Assembly: GCF_013377905.1 (NCBI RefSeq)
Contig: NZ_JABKAV010000006.1
Coordinates: 1-64,000, forward strand
Direction: 5' to 3'
Source of the DNA: Hymenobacter terrestris
Lineage (GTDB): Bacteria; Bacteroidota; Bacteroidia; Cytophagales; Hymenobacteraceae
Length of the DNA: 64,000 nt
The notes under the pieces were generated by a model. It was not told where the DNA came from. It did not search any database and saw only the letters and a program-made list of their open reading frames with translations. This document shows, one piece after another, positions 8,469 to 16,289 of the stretch. The translations under genes and the position numbers were made by a program. Position 1 is the first letter of the stretch. Each line of letters starts with the position of its first letter.

Positions 8469-8497
8469 TCTCACTACCCTCCCAAAAAATTACTGCT

Positions 8498-8731
8498 ATG
8501 CGTTCTTTCCGTCTGTTGCTGCTCGCCGGTATTGCTGCTGTTACCTCGCTGGCCAGCTGCCAAACCAGTCGCCTAGCCTTGGCGGCTCAGCCGGCCGGCA
8601 CATTTGCCCAGCTGCCCGAGTACACTCCCGCCGATTCGGCCGGAACGGTGGTATTGCTGCATGATTCGCAGGGCCCACAGGCTACCCGGGCATTGCTGCC
8701 AGCCGGCGAAGCGGCCCTGTTTGGTCGGTAG
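8498..8731 (+). CDS. Small lipoprotein, unknown function
   Basis: 77 residues. A type II signal peptide ends in the lipobox LASC (Cys21); the mature part is a short polar peptide without recognised domain. First of three consecutive plus-strand genes that all encode lipoprotein signal peptides. Nothing shows what it binds. Confidence 0.65.
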   Translation: MRSFRLLLLAGIAAVTSLASCQTSRLALAAQPAGTFAQLPEYTPADSAGTVVLLHDSQGPQATRALLPAGEAALFGR

Positions 8732-8820
8732 CAGGCGCAGGTTGGTACTACTGCGTTATTGAACCGCGGCGGCGGCTTCCGGAGACGGGGGTCGCCGCGG
8801 TTTGTTTTTATCTTGCGGCC

Positions 8821-9363
8821 ATGCACAAACTCCTTCGTGGGCGCTGGTGGGTGGCCGGGCTGCTACTGGCCGCTGGTTGCCGTAGCGAGCAGGCCGTATT
8901 TTCGTTTCGGCCGGCAGCGGCAGCAGAGCTCCTTTCGGTGGCGGCTCAGGTTTCGCCCGTTTCATCGGCTGCTACTTCGCTGGCGGCTCCGGCAGGGCCT
9001 GCTTCACTGGCCGCCAGCCCGCTTGCGGCGCCAGTATCCAACGCCACAGTGGTGCCCGCAGAAGGGCCCGTTCGGCCGGCAGCGCGGCAGTTAAAGCGAA
9101 CCACTTCCCGCATCCGGGCCCTGATTTCGGTGCAGGCGAACCAACCCGAAACGGCCACCCACGCCGCCCACCGCGACACGCTGCACTGGGTGCTGGGCGT
9201 GGCGCTGGTAGTGGCGGGCGTGGTGGGCGGCATCCTGCTAGGCGGCTGGCTGGGGCTGGGTGTGGGAGCCGTGCTGGTGCTGCTGGGCTACTATTTCGTG
9301 GTGCTGGGCCTAGGCGGGCAGCAGGCTTGGCTGGAGGTGTTCCAAGAGTTCTTTAATATGTGA
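8821..9363 (+). CDS. Lipoprotein with Ala/Pro-rich linker and C-terminal glycine-rich membrane hairpin
   Basis: 180 residues. The signal peptide ends LLAAGC (lipobox), then an Ala/Ser/Pro-rich low-complexity linker (about 30-95), a basic patch (RTTSRIRAL), and two hydrophobic helices at about 121-165 rich in regularly spaced glycines (GVVGGILLGGWLGLGVG). Lipid anchor plus glycine-zipper hairpin suggests an envelope protein. The next gene has the same plan and is probably a tandem paralogue. A near-consensus -7 box TATCTTGC lies at 8809-8816, four bases before the ATG. Function unknown. Confidence 0.65.
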   Translation: MHKLLRGRWWVAGLLLAAGCRSEQAVFSFRPAAAAELLSVAAQVSPVSSAATSLAAPAGPASLAASPLAAPVSNATVVPAEGPVRPAARQLKRTTSRIRALISVQANQPETATHAAHRDTLHWVLGVALVVAGVVGGILLGGWLGLGVGAVLVLLGYYFVVLGLGGQQAWLEVFQEFFNM

Positions 9364-9364
9364 G

Positions 9365-9877
9365 ATGATGATGCGGCTTGTCATGTGGTGGCTGATAGCC
9401 GCGCTATTTGCCGGCGGGTGCCAGGGGGCGCGGGTGCTCGTGCCGCTACCACCCACATCAGCCATTGCCCCTTCACCCCGCCCGGCTTCACCGGCCGCTG
9501 ACTCTGGGGCAGCTTCCGCTACCAAGTCTTTCCTGCCGCTGCCAACGCCTTCCCCTTCGGCCCCGCCACCCGTCAGGGCTACTCTGCCTAGCCGAGACAA
9601 GCCAGCGCACTGGCCTTTTCACGAGTTGGCGTAGAAGCCAAACCGTAGCGTAGCGGGGCCCGATACGCTGCCGCCGCGACCCTCGCCACCGAGGACTCAG
9701 GAGAAGGCTATATCCAACACGGCGTACTTTCTGGGTGGAACAGGTCTGGCCCTCACAGGCCTGATACTTGGTCTGATTATCGGGAGCACAACCGGCTTGC
9801 TCGTCGGCTTACTGTTCTTCGTACCAGGGTATCTGCTTGAGGTTCGCGCATATGTTGGTAGCTGGAAATGGAAGTAA
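9365..9877 (+). pseudogene. Paralogue of the preceding lipoprotein, split by an in-frame amber codon
   Basis: The first part (9365-9634, 89 residues) has a lipoprotein signal peptide (ALFAGGC) and a Pro/Ser/Ala-rich linker and ends at TAG 9632-9634. The same frame then stays open for 80 more codons to TAA 9875-9877 and encodes two glycine-rich membrane helices (FLGGTGLALTGLILGLIIG, then GLLVGLLFFVPGYLLEV), the same C-terminal module as the gene just upstream. Only one base separates it from that gene's stop. So this is one gene interrupted by a single nonsense codon: a pseudogene, a sequencing error, or read-through. Confidence 0.65.
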
Positions 9878-9903
9878 CCGTGCTGTCGTGCCCCACGCAA
9901 CCT

Positions 9904-9911
9904 TACCTTTG
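9904..9911 (+). promoter_or_regulatory. -7 box upstream of hemB
   Basis: TACCTTTG, a perfect TAnnTTTG, 41 bases before the hemB ATG. No clear TTTG at -33. Confidence 0.45.
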
Positions 9912-9952
9912 CGGCGACGGTTCTATTCCGTCTTATCACGCCAAACTGCCTT

Positions 9953-10945
9953 ATGCCCCAGCTCCCCATCCACCGCCCCCGTCGCAACCGCAAGTCGCAG
10001 GTTATCCGCGACATGGTGCAGGAAACCCGCCTCACGGCCCACGACTTCATCTTCCCACTCTTTCTCATTGAAGGCCAGAACCAGCACGTGGAGGTGAAAT
10101 CGATGCCCGGCATTTTCCGGTTTTCGACCGACCGTATTATCGACGAAATCGGGCAGTGCGTGGAGCTAGGCATCAACTCGTTCGCTCCGTTCCCGAGCAT
10201 CAACGATGGGCTTAAGGACCGTTTAGCCCGTGAGTCGGCCAACCCCGACGGGCTGTACCTGAAGACGGTGGCCGACATCAAGCGGCAGTTCCCCGACGTG
10301 GTGCTGATGACCGACGTGGCCATGGACCCCTACTCCTCCGACGGCCACGATGGCGTGGTGGATGCCGAATCGGGCGATATTCTCAATGACGCTACCCTGG
10401 AAGTGCTCGGCCAAATGGCCCTGGCCCAGGCCCGCGCCGGCGCCGACATCATCGGCCCAAGCGACATGATGGACGGGCGCGTGGCCTGGATCCGGGAGGT
10501 GCTCGACAGCAATGCCTTTGGGCACGTGAGCATCATGAGCTACACGGCCAAGTACGCCTCGGCCTTTTACGGCCCCTTCCGCGACGCGCTAGATTCGGCT
10601 CCCAAAAAAGGCGACAAGAAAAGTTACCAGATGAACCCCGCCAACCGCCGCGAAGCCCTGCGCGAGCTGGCCCTCGACGAGCAGGAAGGCGCCGACATGG
10701 TGATGGTAAAGCCCGCCCTGAGCTACCTCGACGTGATTATGGACGTAAAAAACCACACCAATCTGCCCGTCACGGCCTACAACGTATCGGGCGAGTACGC
10801 CATGGTGAAAGCCGCCGCCCAGCAGGGCTGGCTCGACGGCGAAAAGACGATGATGGAAGTGCTGCTCAGCATCAAGCGCGCCGGCGCCGACGCCATCCTC
10901 ACCTATTTCGCCAAAGAGGCCGCCGAGGTACTGCGGCGGGGATAA
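9953..10945 (+). CDS. hemB: Delta-aminolevulinic acid dehydratase (porphobilinogen synthase)
   Basis: 330 residues, full length. The two Schiff-base lysines are Lys200 (SYTAKYASAFYGPFR) and Lys253 (MVMVKPALSYLD). The metal-binding loop reads VAMDPYSSDGHDG, with Asp/Ser instead of the zinc cysteines, so it belongs to the magnesium-type enzymes. It condenses two 5-aminolevulinate molecules to porphobilinogen in heme biosynthesis. No other hem gene is nearby; it is a single transcription unit ended by a hairpin at 10969-11012. Confidence 0.96.
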   Translation: MPQLPIHRPRRNRKSQVIRDMVQETRLTAHDFIFPLFLIEGQNQHVEVKSMPGIFRFSTDRIIDEIGQCVELGINSFAPFPSINDGLKDRLARESANPDGLYLKTVADIKRQFPDVVLMTDVAMDPYSSDGHDGVVDAESGDILNDATLEVLGQMALAQARAGADIIGPSDMMDGRVAWIREVLDSNAFGHVSIMSYTAKYASAFYGPFRDALDSAPKKGDKKSYQMNPANRREALRELALDEQEGADMVMVKPALSYLDVIMDVKNHTNLPVTAYNVSGEYAMVKAAAQQGWLDGEKTMMEVLLSIKRAGADAILTYFAKEAAEVLRRG

Positions 10946-10968
10946 GGATAAAGTAATCCAGCAAAATG

Positions 10969-11012
10969 AAAGCCGTTCGACCCACCTTGTTAGTGGCAGT
11001 TGAACGGCTTTT
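10969..11012 (+). terminator. Terminator after hemB
   Basis: AAAGCCGTTCGA (10969-10980) pairs with TTGAACGGCTTT (11000-11011), followed by a short T-rich stretch. Confidence 0.7.
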
Positions 11013-11042
11013 ACCTTTATCTTCTTCCCATTGACTCCCGCC

Positions 11043-11549
11043 ATGCTACTCCGCCTCGCCACCCCCGCCGACCTGCCGGCCCTGCTGACCGTACTGGCAC
11101 AGATAGTGCCGCTGATGCAGGCCGCCGGCAACCGTCAATGGTCGGCCGACTACCCCAACGAGGCCGTGTTCCGAACTGATATGGAGGCGGGCCATTTGTG
11201 GGCGGCCGAGTTGGATGGGCAGCTGGCGGGCTTCGCGGCCCTCACCCACAATCACCAGGACGCCGAGTACGCCCAAGCCAACTGGGACTTCGCCGAGCCG
11301 GCCCTTGTAACCCACCGGCTGGCCGTGGCGCCCGCCGCCCGGGGCCGGGGCGTGGCAGCGGCGCTACTGGCTCAGGCCGAAACCCTCGCCCGCCAGCAGG
11401 GCCTACGGGTACTCCGGGTAGATACCAACTCCGAAAACGTGGCCACCCAGCAGCTCTTTCCGAAGCTGGGCTACCGGTTTGCGGGCGAAATCACGCTGGC
11501 GTTCCGACCGGGGCTGCGGTTTTTCTGCTATGAGAAGTGGCTGAAGTAG
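11043..11549 (+). CDS. GNAT family N-acetyltransferase
   Basis: 168 residues with the GNAT fold: acetyl-CoA-binding motif A visible as HRLAVAPAARGRGVAAALL (about residues 91-109) and the C-terminal VDTNSENVATQQLFPKLGY typical of the family. The substrate cannot be told from sequence. The ATG at 11043 gives a normal N-terminus starting directly with beta1 (LLRLATPADLPAL). Convergent with the permease downstream. Confidence 0.85.
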   Translation: MLLRLATPADLPALLTVLAQIVPLMQAAGNRQWSADYPNEAVFRTDMEAGHLWAAELDGQLAGFAALTHNHQDAEYAQANWDFAEPALVTHRLAVAPAARGRGVAAALLAQAETLARQQGLRVLRVDTNSENVATQQLFPKLGYRFAGEITLAFRPGLRFFCYEKWLK

Positions 11550-11580
11550 GGTAATTTGGCAGCTCCCGCTTGAAATAGCG

Positions 11581-12960
11581 TTAGTCCAAAACCTGCTCCC
11601 GCACCTCCGCAAACGGCCAGCGCCGCAGCTTACGGCTCCAGAGCAAAAAGGCCACGACGCCGGCCGCCGTAACGCCCAAGCCTGATACCACAAATAACCA
11701 GCCCGTACTCACGAGCACCCACAGCCACACCACCACGGCCAGTACCACAGGCAGCGGATAGAGGGGCATTTTGAAGGGCAGGTGGGCCGTGCCATTGCGG
11801 CGCCGAAGCAGCACCAGTCCCACGGCCTGCCCCACGAACTGCACCAGAATCCGCATGGCCAGGATGGCACTGATGACCTCGCCCAACCGGAAAAGCAAAC
11901 TGAACACGAAGCCTACGCCCCCGAGCAGCAGCAGCGACACGTGCGGGAAGTGCTTGGTGGGATGGGTGCGGGCGAAAAGAGGCAGAAACTCGCCGTCGGC
12001 GGCGGCCGCGTAGGGAATGCGCGAGTAGCCCAGCAGCACCGCAAACAGCGAGGCAAACGCCACCCACAGCACCAGCGCCGTGGCCATTTTGGCGGCCGTG
12101 GCCCCGTAAAGCTTCTCGATGAACAGGCTCACGATAAACTCGGAGTGCCGCGCCTCCTGCCACGGAATAACCGAGGCCACGCTCCAGTTCATGAGCAGAT
12201 ACAGCGTCATGATGCCCACGATGCTCAGGAAGATGCTACGCGGAATGAGCTTCTGGGGCTCTTTCACCTCGCCGCCCAAGTGGCACACATTGTAGTAGCC
12301 CAGGTACGAGTAGATGGTTTTGACCGTGGCTTGGCCCATGGCCACCGACAGCAGCACGCCCGGCAGCGCCCCTACACCGCCCTCGGGCAGCCAGTTAACG
12401 GGAATACTGGCGTGGGTGAGGCCGCCGAAAATCAGCCAGCCCAGCAGCGCCAGTACGCCCACCCAGAGCGCCACGCCCAGACGGCCCACGTCCTCAATCC
12501 GGCGGTAGAGCAACCCAATGAGCAACAGCACTACCGTGCCGGCCACCAGCTTGGGCTGCCACCACTCGGGCAGCGGCACGAGGTAGGCGAAGTACTGGGC
12601 AAAACCAATGGCACCCGAGGCCACCACCAGCGGAGCCTGCACCAGCGTCTGCCACACGTAGAGAAACGACATCAGCCGACCCCACTTATGCTCGCCGTAG
12701 GCCAGCTTGAGGAAGCGGTAGGAGCCGCCGGCCTCGGGGTGGGCCGCCCCCAGCTCGCTCCAGATAAAGCCGTCGGCCAGGCTCAGGGCCGCGCCCACCA
12801 TCCAAGCCAGCAGGAAGTTGGGGCCCATGAACCCCATCACGAGCGGCAGCGTCACGAAGGGCCCGATGCCCACCATGTCAATCATGTTGAGGGCCGTGGC
12901 CTGCACCAGCCCAAGGCGGCGGCTCAGCGGGGCAGAAGGAGTAGCGGCAGGCTGAGACAT
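11581..12960 (-). CDS. APC superfamily amino acid permease
   Basis: 459 residues with about 12 hydrophobic helices. The first helix carries ALNMIDMVGIGPFVTLP, the APC-type GxG substrate-binding motif region, and a WSELGAAHPEAGGSYRF segment follows, a hallmark of APC transporters. It should import amino acids or related amines by cation symport; specificity unknown. Single minus-strand gene divergent from the cation transporter. Confidence 0.85.
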   Translation of the reverse strand: MSQPAATPSAPLSRRLGLVQATALNMIDMVGIGPFVTLPLVMGFMGPNFLLAWMVGAALSLADGFIWSELGAAHPEAGGSYRFLKLAYGEHKWGRLMSFLYVWQTLVQAPLVVASGAIGFAQYFAYLVPLPEWWQPKLVAGTVVLLLIGLLYRRIEDVGRLGVALWVGVLALLGWLIFGGLTHASIPVNWLPEGGVGALPGVLLSVAMGQATVKTIYSYLGYYNVCHLGGEVKEPQKLIPRSIFLSIVGIMTLYLLMNWSVASVIPWQEARHSEFIVSLFIEKLYGATAAKMATALVLWVAFASLFAVLLGYSRIPYAAAADGEFLPLFARTHPTKHFPHVSLLLLGGVGFVFSLLFRLGEVISAILAMRILVQFVGQAVGLVLLRRRNGTAHLPFKMPLYPLPVVLAVVVWLWVLVSTGWLFVVSGLGVTAAGVVAFLLWSRKLRRWPFAEVREQVLD

Positions 12961-13124
12961 AGGGAGGGCAGAAGCAGAACCGCAACGGCGGACGGGACAG
13001 GTAAGCGCCGCCGCCAGGTTTTGAAGTGGCTAAAGTTACAGCGGCTCCATTTGTTCGGGTCCAATGGGCATTTCCAACTTCAGGCGTCCCAACCACGTAC
13101 CACAGCCATACTTTACCGCATTCT

Positions 13125-14042
13125 ATGGCTGGCAATTCTTCTTCTAAACTAGTGGTCTACGGCGCTATCGGGGCCAACATGGCCATTGCCGTTTCCAAGT
13201 TCGTGGCCGCTTTTTTTACGGGTAGTGCCGCCATGATGTCGGAGGGCATCCACTCGCTCGTCGACAGCGGCAACGGCATGCTCATTCTCTACGGCATGCA
13301 CCGCAGCGGCCGGCCCGCCGATGCGCGCCACCCCTTCGGCTACAGTAAGGAAATCTACTTCTGGACGGTGATTGTGGCCGTGCTCATCTTCGCGGTGGGC
13401 GGCGGCATGTCGCTTTATAAAGGCTACCAGTACATTCGCAACCCGGCCCCACTCTCCGACCCCACCTGGAACTACTGGGTGCTGGCGCTGGCCATTGTGT
13501 TCGAGGGCATTGCTTGCGCGCTGGCCTACCGCGAGTTCCGCAAAACCCAGGGCAATTTTGGCTTTTGGAAGGCCCTGCGCCACAGTAAAGATCCGGCAGT
13601 ATTCGCCATTCTGCTGGAAGATATGGCGGCCCTGGTCGGTCTGCTTATTGCGCTGGCCGGCATCTATTTCGGCCACCTGCTCAACAACCCCTACCTCGAC
13701 GGAGCCGCTTCAATGGCTATTGGGGCGCTGCTGGTAGGCATGGCCGTGTTCATGCTCAAGGAAGCCAAGGGCCTGCTGATTGGGGAGGGCGTAAGCGAAG
13801 CCGTACTGACGGACTTGCAGGCCATTGGCCGACAGCAGCCGGGCGTTGAAAACCTGCGCCCGCCCCTGACTATGTATCTGGGGCCAGCCGATGTGATTCT
13901 GGCCATTGATGTGGAGTTTAAAGACCAGCTTTCGGCCGACGAAGTAGAAACCGCCATCGACCAGATGCAGGATACTATCCGGGCGAAGTATCCGGAGTTT
14001 CAACGCATCTTCATCGAAGCCAAATCCATCATCAAAGAGTAA
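13125..14042 (+). CDS. Cation diffusion facilitator family transporter
   Basis: 305 residues. Six membrane helices precede a cytoplasmic C-terminal domain (from about residue 215). The metal site residues are visible in SEGIHSLVDSGNG (His and Asp of helix II) and in LLEDMAALVGLLIAL (Asp of helix V), with ARHPFGYSKEIYFW between helices II and III. It exports divalent cations such as Zn or Fe in exchange for protons. ATG 13125 (MAGNSSSKLVVYG) fits the family; an upstream start at 13026 would add an unrelated tail. A TACTTTAC -7-like box lies at 13109-13116. Confidence 0.88.
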   Translation: MAGNSSSKLVVYGAIGANMAIAVSKFVAAFFTGSAAMMSEGIHSLVDSGNGMLILYGMHRSGRPADARHPFGYSKEIYFWTVIVAVLIFAVGGGMSLYKGYQYIRNPAPLSDPTWNYWVLALAIVFEGIACALAYREFRKTQGNFGFWKALRHSKDPAVFAILLEDMAALVGLLIALAGIYFGHLLNNPYLDGAASMAIGALLVGMAVFMLKEAKGLLIGEGVSEAVLTDLQAIGRQQPGVENLRPPLTMYLGPADVILAIDVEFKDQLSADEVETAIDQMQDTIRAKYPEFQRIFIEAKSIIKE

Positions 14043-14204
14043 CCCAAACAATGCTGCCGGCCGCCGGCTCCTGCTCGCTGCAGCAGGCCTCGAACGCGCC
14101 GGAATCAGCCTTGTTTCTACTAAATTTTAGGAATGCAGCTGGCCTTAGCCGGCCCACCAGCCGGGTACTTTACCGCCGGCTTTTCCTTCACCAACGCGCC
14201 AGCA

Positions 14205-15407
14205 ATGCCCTATACTGCTCCTCTCGATTCGCCTTTCCAGTCGTTCTGGATGGCGGGCTTCGAGTGTACTGACCAGCTTAATGCTTTCGGCAACCGGGTC
14301 GACTTTCTGAACCTGACCGGCCATTTGCAATTACTCGATGCCGATTACGAGCTCATCCGGCAGCACCAGCTGGGCACCGTGCGCGAGGGCATCCGCTGGA
14401 GCCAGGTGGAGCGCCGCCCCTACGAGTACGACTGGACCACCGTGCAGGTACTGCTCGATGCGGGCCGCCGCCACGGCATTCAGCAGGTCTGGGACCTGTG
14501 CCACTTCGGCTACCCCGACGACCTGACGCCGTTGCACCCATTGTTTGCCCGCCGCTTTGCCGCGCTGTGCCGCGCGTTCGTGAACTTCTACCGCCAGCAG
14601 CGGCCCGACGATGTGCTCATCATCACGCCCATAAATGAGGTGAGCTTTATGAGCTGGCTGGGCGGCGACGTGCGCGGCACCGCCCCCTATTGTGTGGGGC
14701 AGGGCTGGGAAGTGAAGCGGGGCCTGATGCGGGCCTACATTGAAGGGGTAGCGGCGCTACGCGGAACCGACCCCACCGTACGGATTCTCACCACCGAACC
14801 GCTGCTCAACATTGTGCCGCGCCACGGGGCCGGGCCGACCGAAGTGCGCCGGGCGCGCGAGGCGCATCGCAACCAATTCCAGAGCGTGGATATGCTGGCG
14901 GGCCGGCTCTGCCCCGAACTGGGCGGCCACCCCGACTACCTCGACCTGCTGGGCTTCAACTTTTACTACGACAACCAGTGGCAACTGGAGCCTTACCAGA
15001 CGCTACCCTGGGCCAACGAGCACCACGACCCGCGCTTCCGGCCCCTTAGCTCGCTGCTAGCTGAGGCCTACCAGCGCTATGGCCGCCCGGTAGTGCTCAC
15101 CGAAACCAGCCACCCGGGCCACGACCGCCCGCACTGGCTGCGCATAGTGGCCCACGAAGCCGTGCAGGTCCTGCAAGCCGGAGTACCGCTGCTGGGCGTG
15201 TGCCTCTACCCCATCATCGACCGGCCCGACTGGGACCACCTGACGCCCTGGCACCACGCGGGCCTCTGGGACGCTGATCCGGCTGCGGCAACGCCCGGCC
15301 TCACCCGCCTGCTACACGAACCCTCGGCCCACGCGCTGGCCGATGCTCAGGCCCTGGTAGCCCGCCAACTTGCCCGGACGGAGCTTATGGCCATGGGCCC
15401 ATTGTAA
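14205..15407 (+). CDS. GH1-like family glycoside hydrolase
   Basis: About 400 residues forming a clan A TIM barrel. The acid/base glutamate is in IITPINEVSF and the nucleophile in VVLTETSHPG, corresponding to the NEP and TENG signatures of GH1, though neither is canonical. Opening segment FWMAGFECTDQ is also GH1-like. No signal peptide, so a cytoplasmic beta-glycosidase is likely; substrate unknown. The ATG at 14205 (MPYTAPLDSPFQSF) is preferred because residues before it are not domain-like. Confidence 0.72.
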   Translation: MPYTAPLDSPFQSFWMAGFECTDQLNAFGNRVDFLNLTGHLQLLDADYELIRQHQLGTVREGIRWSQVERRPYEYDWTTVQVLLDAGRRHGIQQVWDLCHFGYPDDLTPLHPLFARRFAALCRAFVNFYRQQRPDDVLIITPINEVSFMSWLGGDVRGTAPYCVGQGWEVKRGLMRAYIEGVAALRGTDPTVRILTTEPLLNIVPRHGAGPTEVRRAREAHRNQFQSVDMLAGRLCPELGGHPDYLDLLGFNFYYDNQWQLEPYQTLPWANEHHDPRFRPLSSLLAEAYQRYGRPVVLTETSHPGHDRPHWLRIVAHEAVQVLQAGVPLLGVCLYPIIDRPDWDHLTPWHHAGLWDADPAAATPGLTRLLHEPSAHALADAQALVARQLARTELMAMGPL

Positions 15408-15442
15408 AACCTACGGACCAGCAGTTTACCGTACCTTCCGGC

Positions 15443-16210
15443 ATGGCCCACTCCCCTATCACACCCGTATCTGAGCTGTTGAACCAGTTCCGTCAGGCTT
15501 TTGCCGATGTCAACCTGTCGGCTGCTGAGGCGGACGAGCTCCGCGAGCGGCTGGCGGATTTCCAACAACAGCATGGCAACCTCGAAGCGTTACGCCGGCA
15601 GCTGTTCGGGCTGGCCAAGAATCACTTCAACACCTTCAAAGACAAGGCCGTAATAGAGTGGTTGGAAACGGCCAGCGCCCTGCTGCCGGCCCCTGCAGAA
15701 GAACTGCTCGCGGCAGCCAGACCGGCTGCCAGACCGGCTGCCTTGTCGGCAACGACTTCCACGAAGGCGGCACGGGTGTACTTCAGCCCCCACGACGACT
15801 GTGTGGCGGCCATTCAAGGCTTTATCCGGCAGGCCCGGCAGACGCTGGACGTGTGCGTGTTTACCGTGGCCGATAACCGCCTAAGCGACGAGCTGGTGGC
15901 CGCCCACAAACGGGGCGTCCGCGTCCGCGTGCTCACCGATAACGAAAAGCTCTTCGACCGGGGCTCCGATGTGCGGGCCCTGCATACCGCTGGTTTAGCT
16001 GTGCACGTAGATGAGAGCCGCAACCATATGCACCACAAGTTTGCCCTCTCCGATGATAACCGGGTGCTTACCGGCAGCTACAACTGGACCCGCTCGGCGG
16101 CCGAGCTTAATCTCGAAAACCTGCTTATCAGCCCCGAACAGGCTCTTGTTGCCGCCTACGCCGCAGAGTTTGCCCGCCTGTGGGCCGAACTACCCGAATT
16201 CGCCGGATGA
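15443..16210 (+). CDS. Phospholipase D-like domain protein (single HKD, nuclease/Nuc-type)
   Basis: 255 residues: a helical N-terminal region (1-90), a short Ala/Pro linker made by a duplicated 13-base unit near 15719-15744, then one PLD domain (about 105-250). The HKD motif is HHKFALSD (His197, Lys199, Asp204) followed by GSYNW, the form found in bacterial Nuc endonucleases and mitochondrial cardiolipin hydrolase. A single HKD copy means it would work as a dimer. It starts 36 bases after the glycosidase stop, with a TACCTTCC box at 15432-15439. Confidence 0.8.
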   Translation: MAHSPITPVSELLNQFRQAFADVNLSAAEADELRERLADFQQQHGNLEALRRQLFGLAKNHFNTFKDKAVIEWLETASALLPAPAEELLAAARPAARPAALSATTSTKAARVYFSPHDDCVAAIQGFIRQARQTLDVCVFTVADNRLSDELVAAHKRGVRVRVLTDNEKLFDRGSDVRALHTAGLAVHVDESRNHMHHKFALSDDNRVLTGSYNWTRSAAELNLENLLISPEQALVAAYAAEFARLWAELPEFAG

Positions 16211-16228
16211 TCTACTGGCATTCAACAG

Positions 16229-16289
16229 GCCCCATAAAGCAAAAAGCCCCGTTCCGGTTGCCGGAACGGGGCTTTTTGCTTTATGGGGC
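16229..16289. terminator. Bidirectional terminator, 29-bp perfect hairpin
   Basis: Arms 16229-16257 and 16261-16289 are perfectly complementary around a 3-base loop, with A-tracts and T-tracts within the arms. It separates convergent genes: the PLD protein (plus) and the PA14 protein (minus), whose stop codon abuts the hairpin. Confidence 0.92.

Noticed and set aside
8370..8576. 68-codon plus-strand frame before the small lipoprotein
   Set aside because: It runs over the promoter box and overlaps the lipoprotein signal sequence in another frame; no start context.
11782..13152. 456-codon plus-strand frame opposite the amino-acid permease
   Set aside because: His/Gln/Arg-rich translation typical of antisense to a hydrophobic membrane protein.
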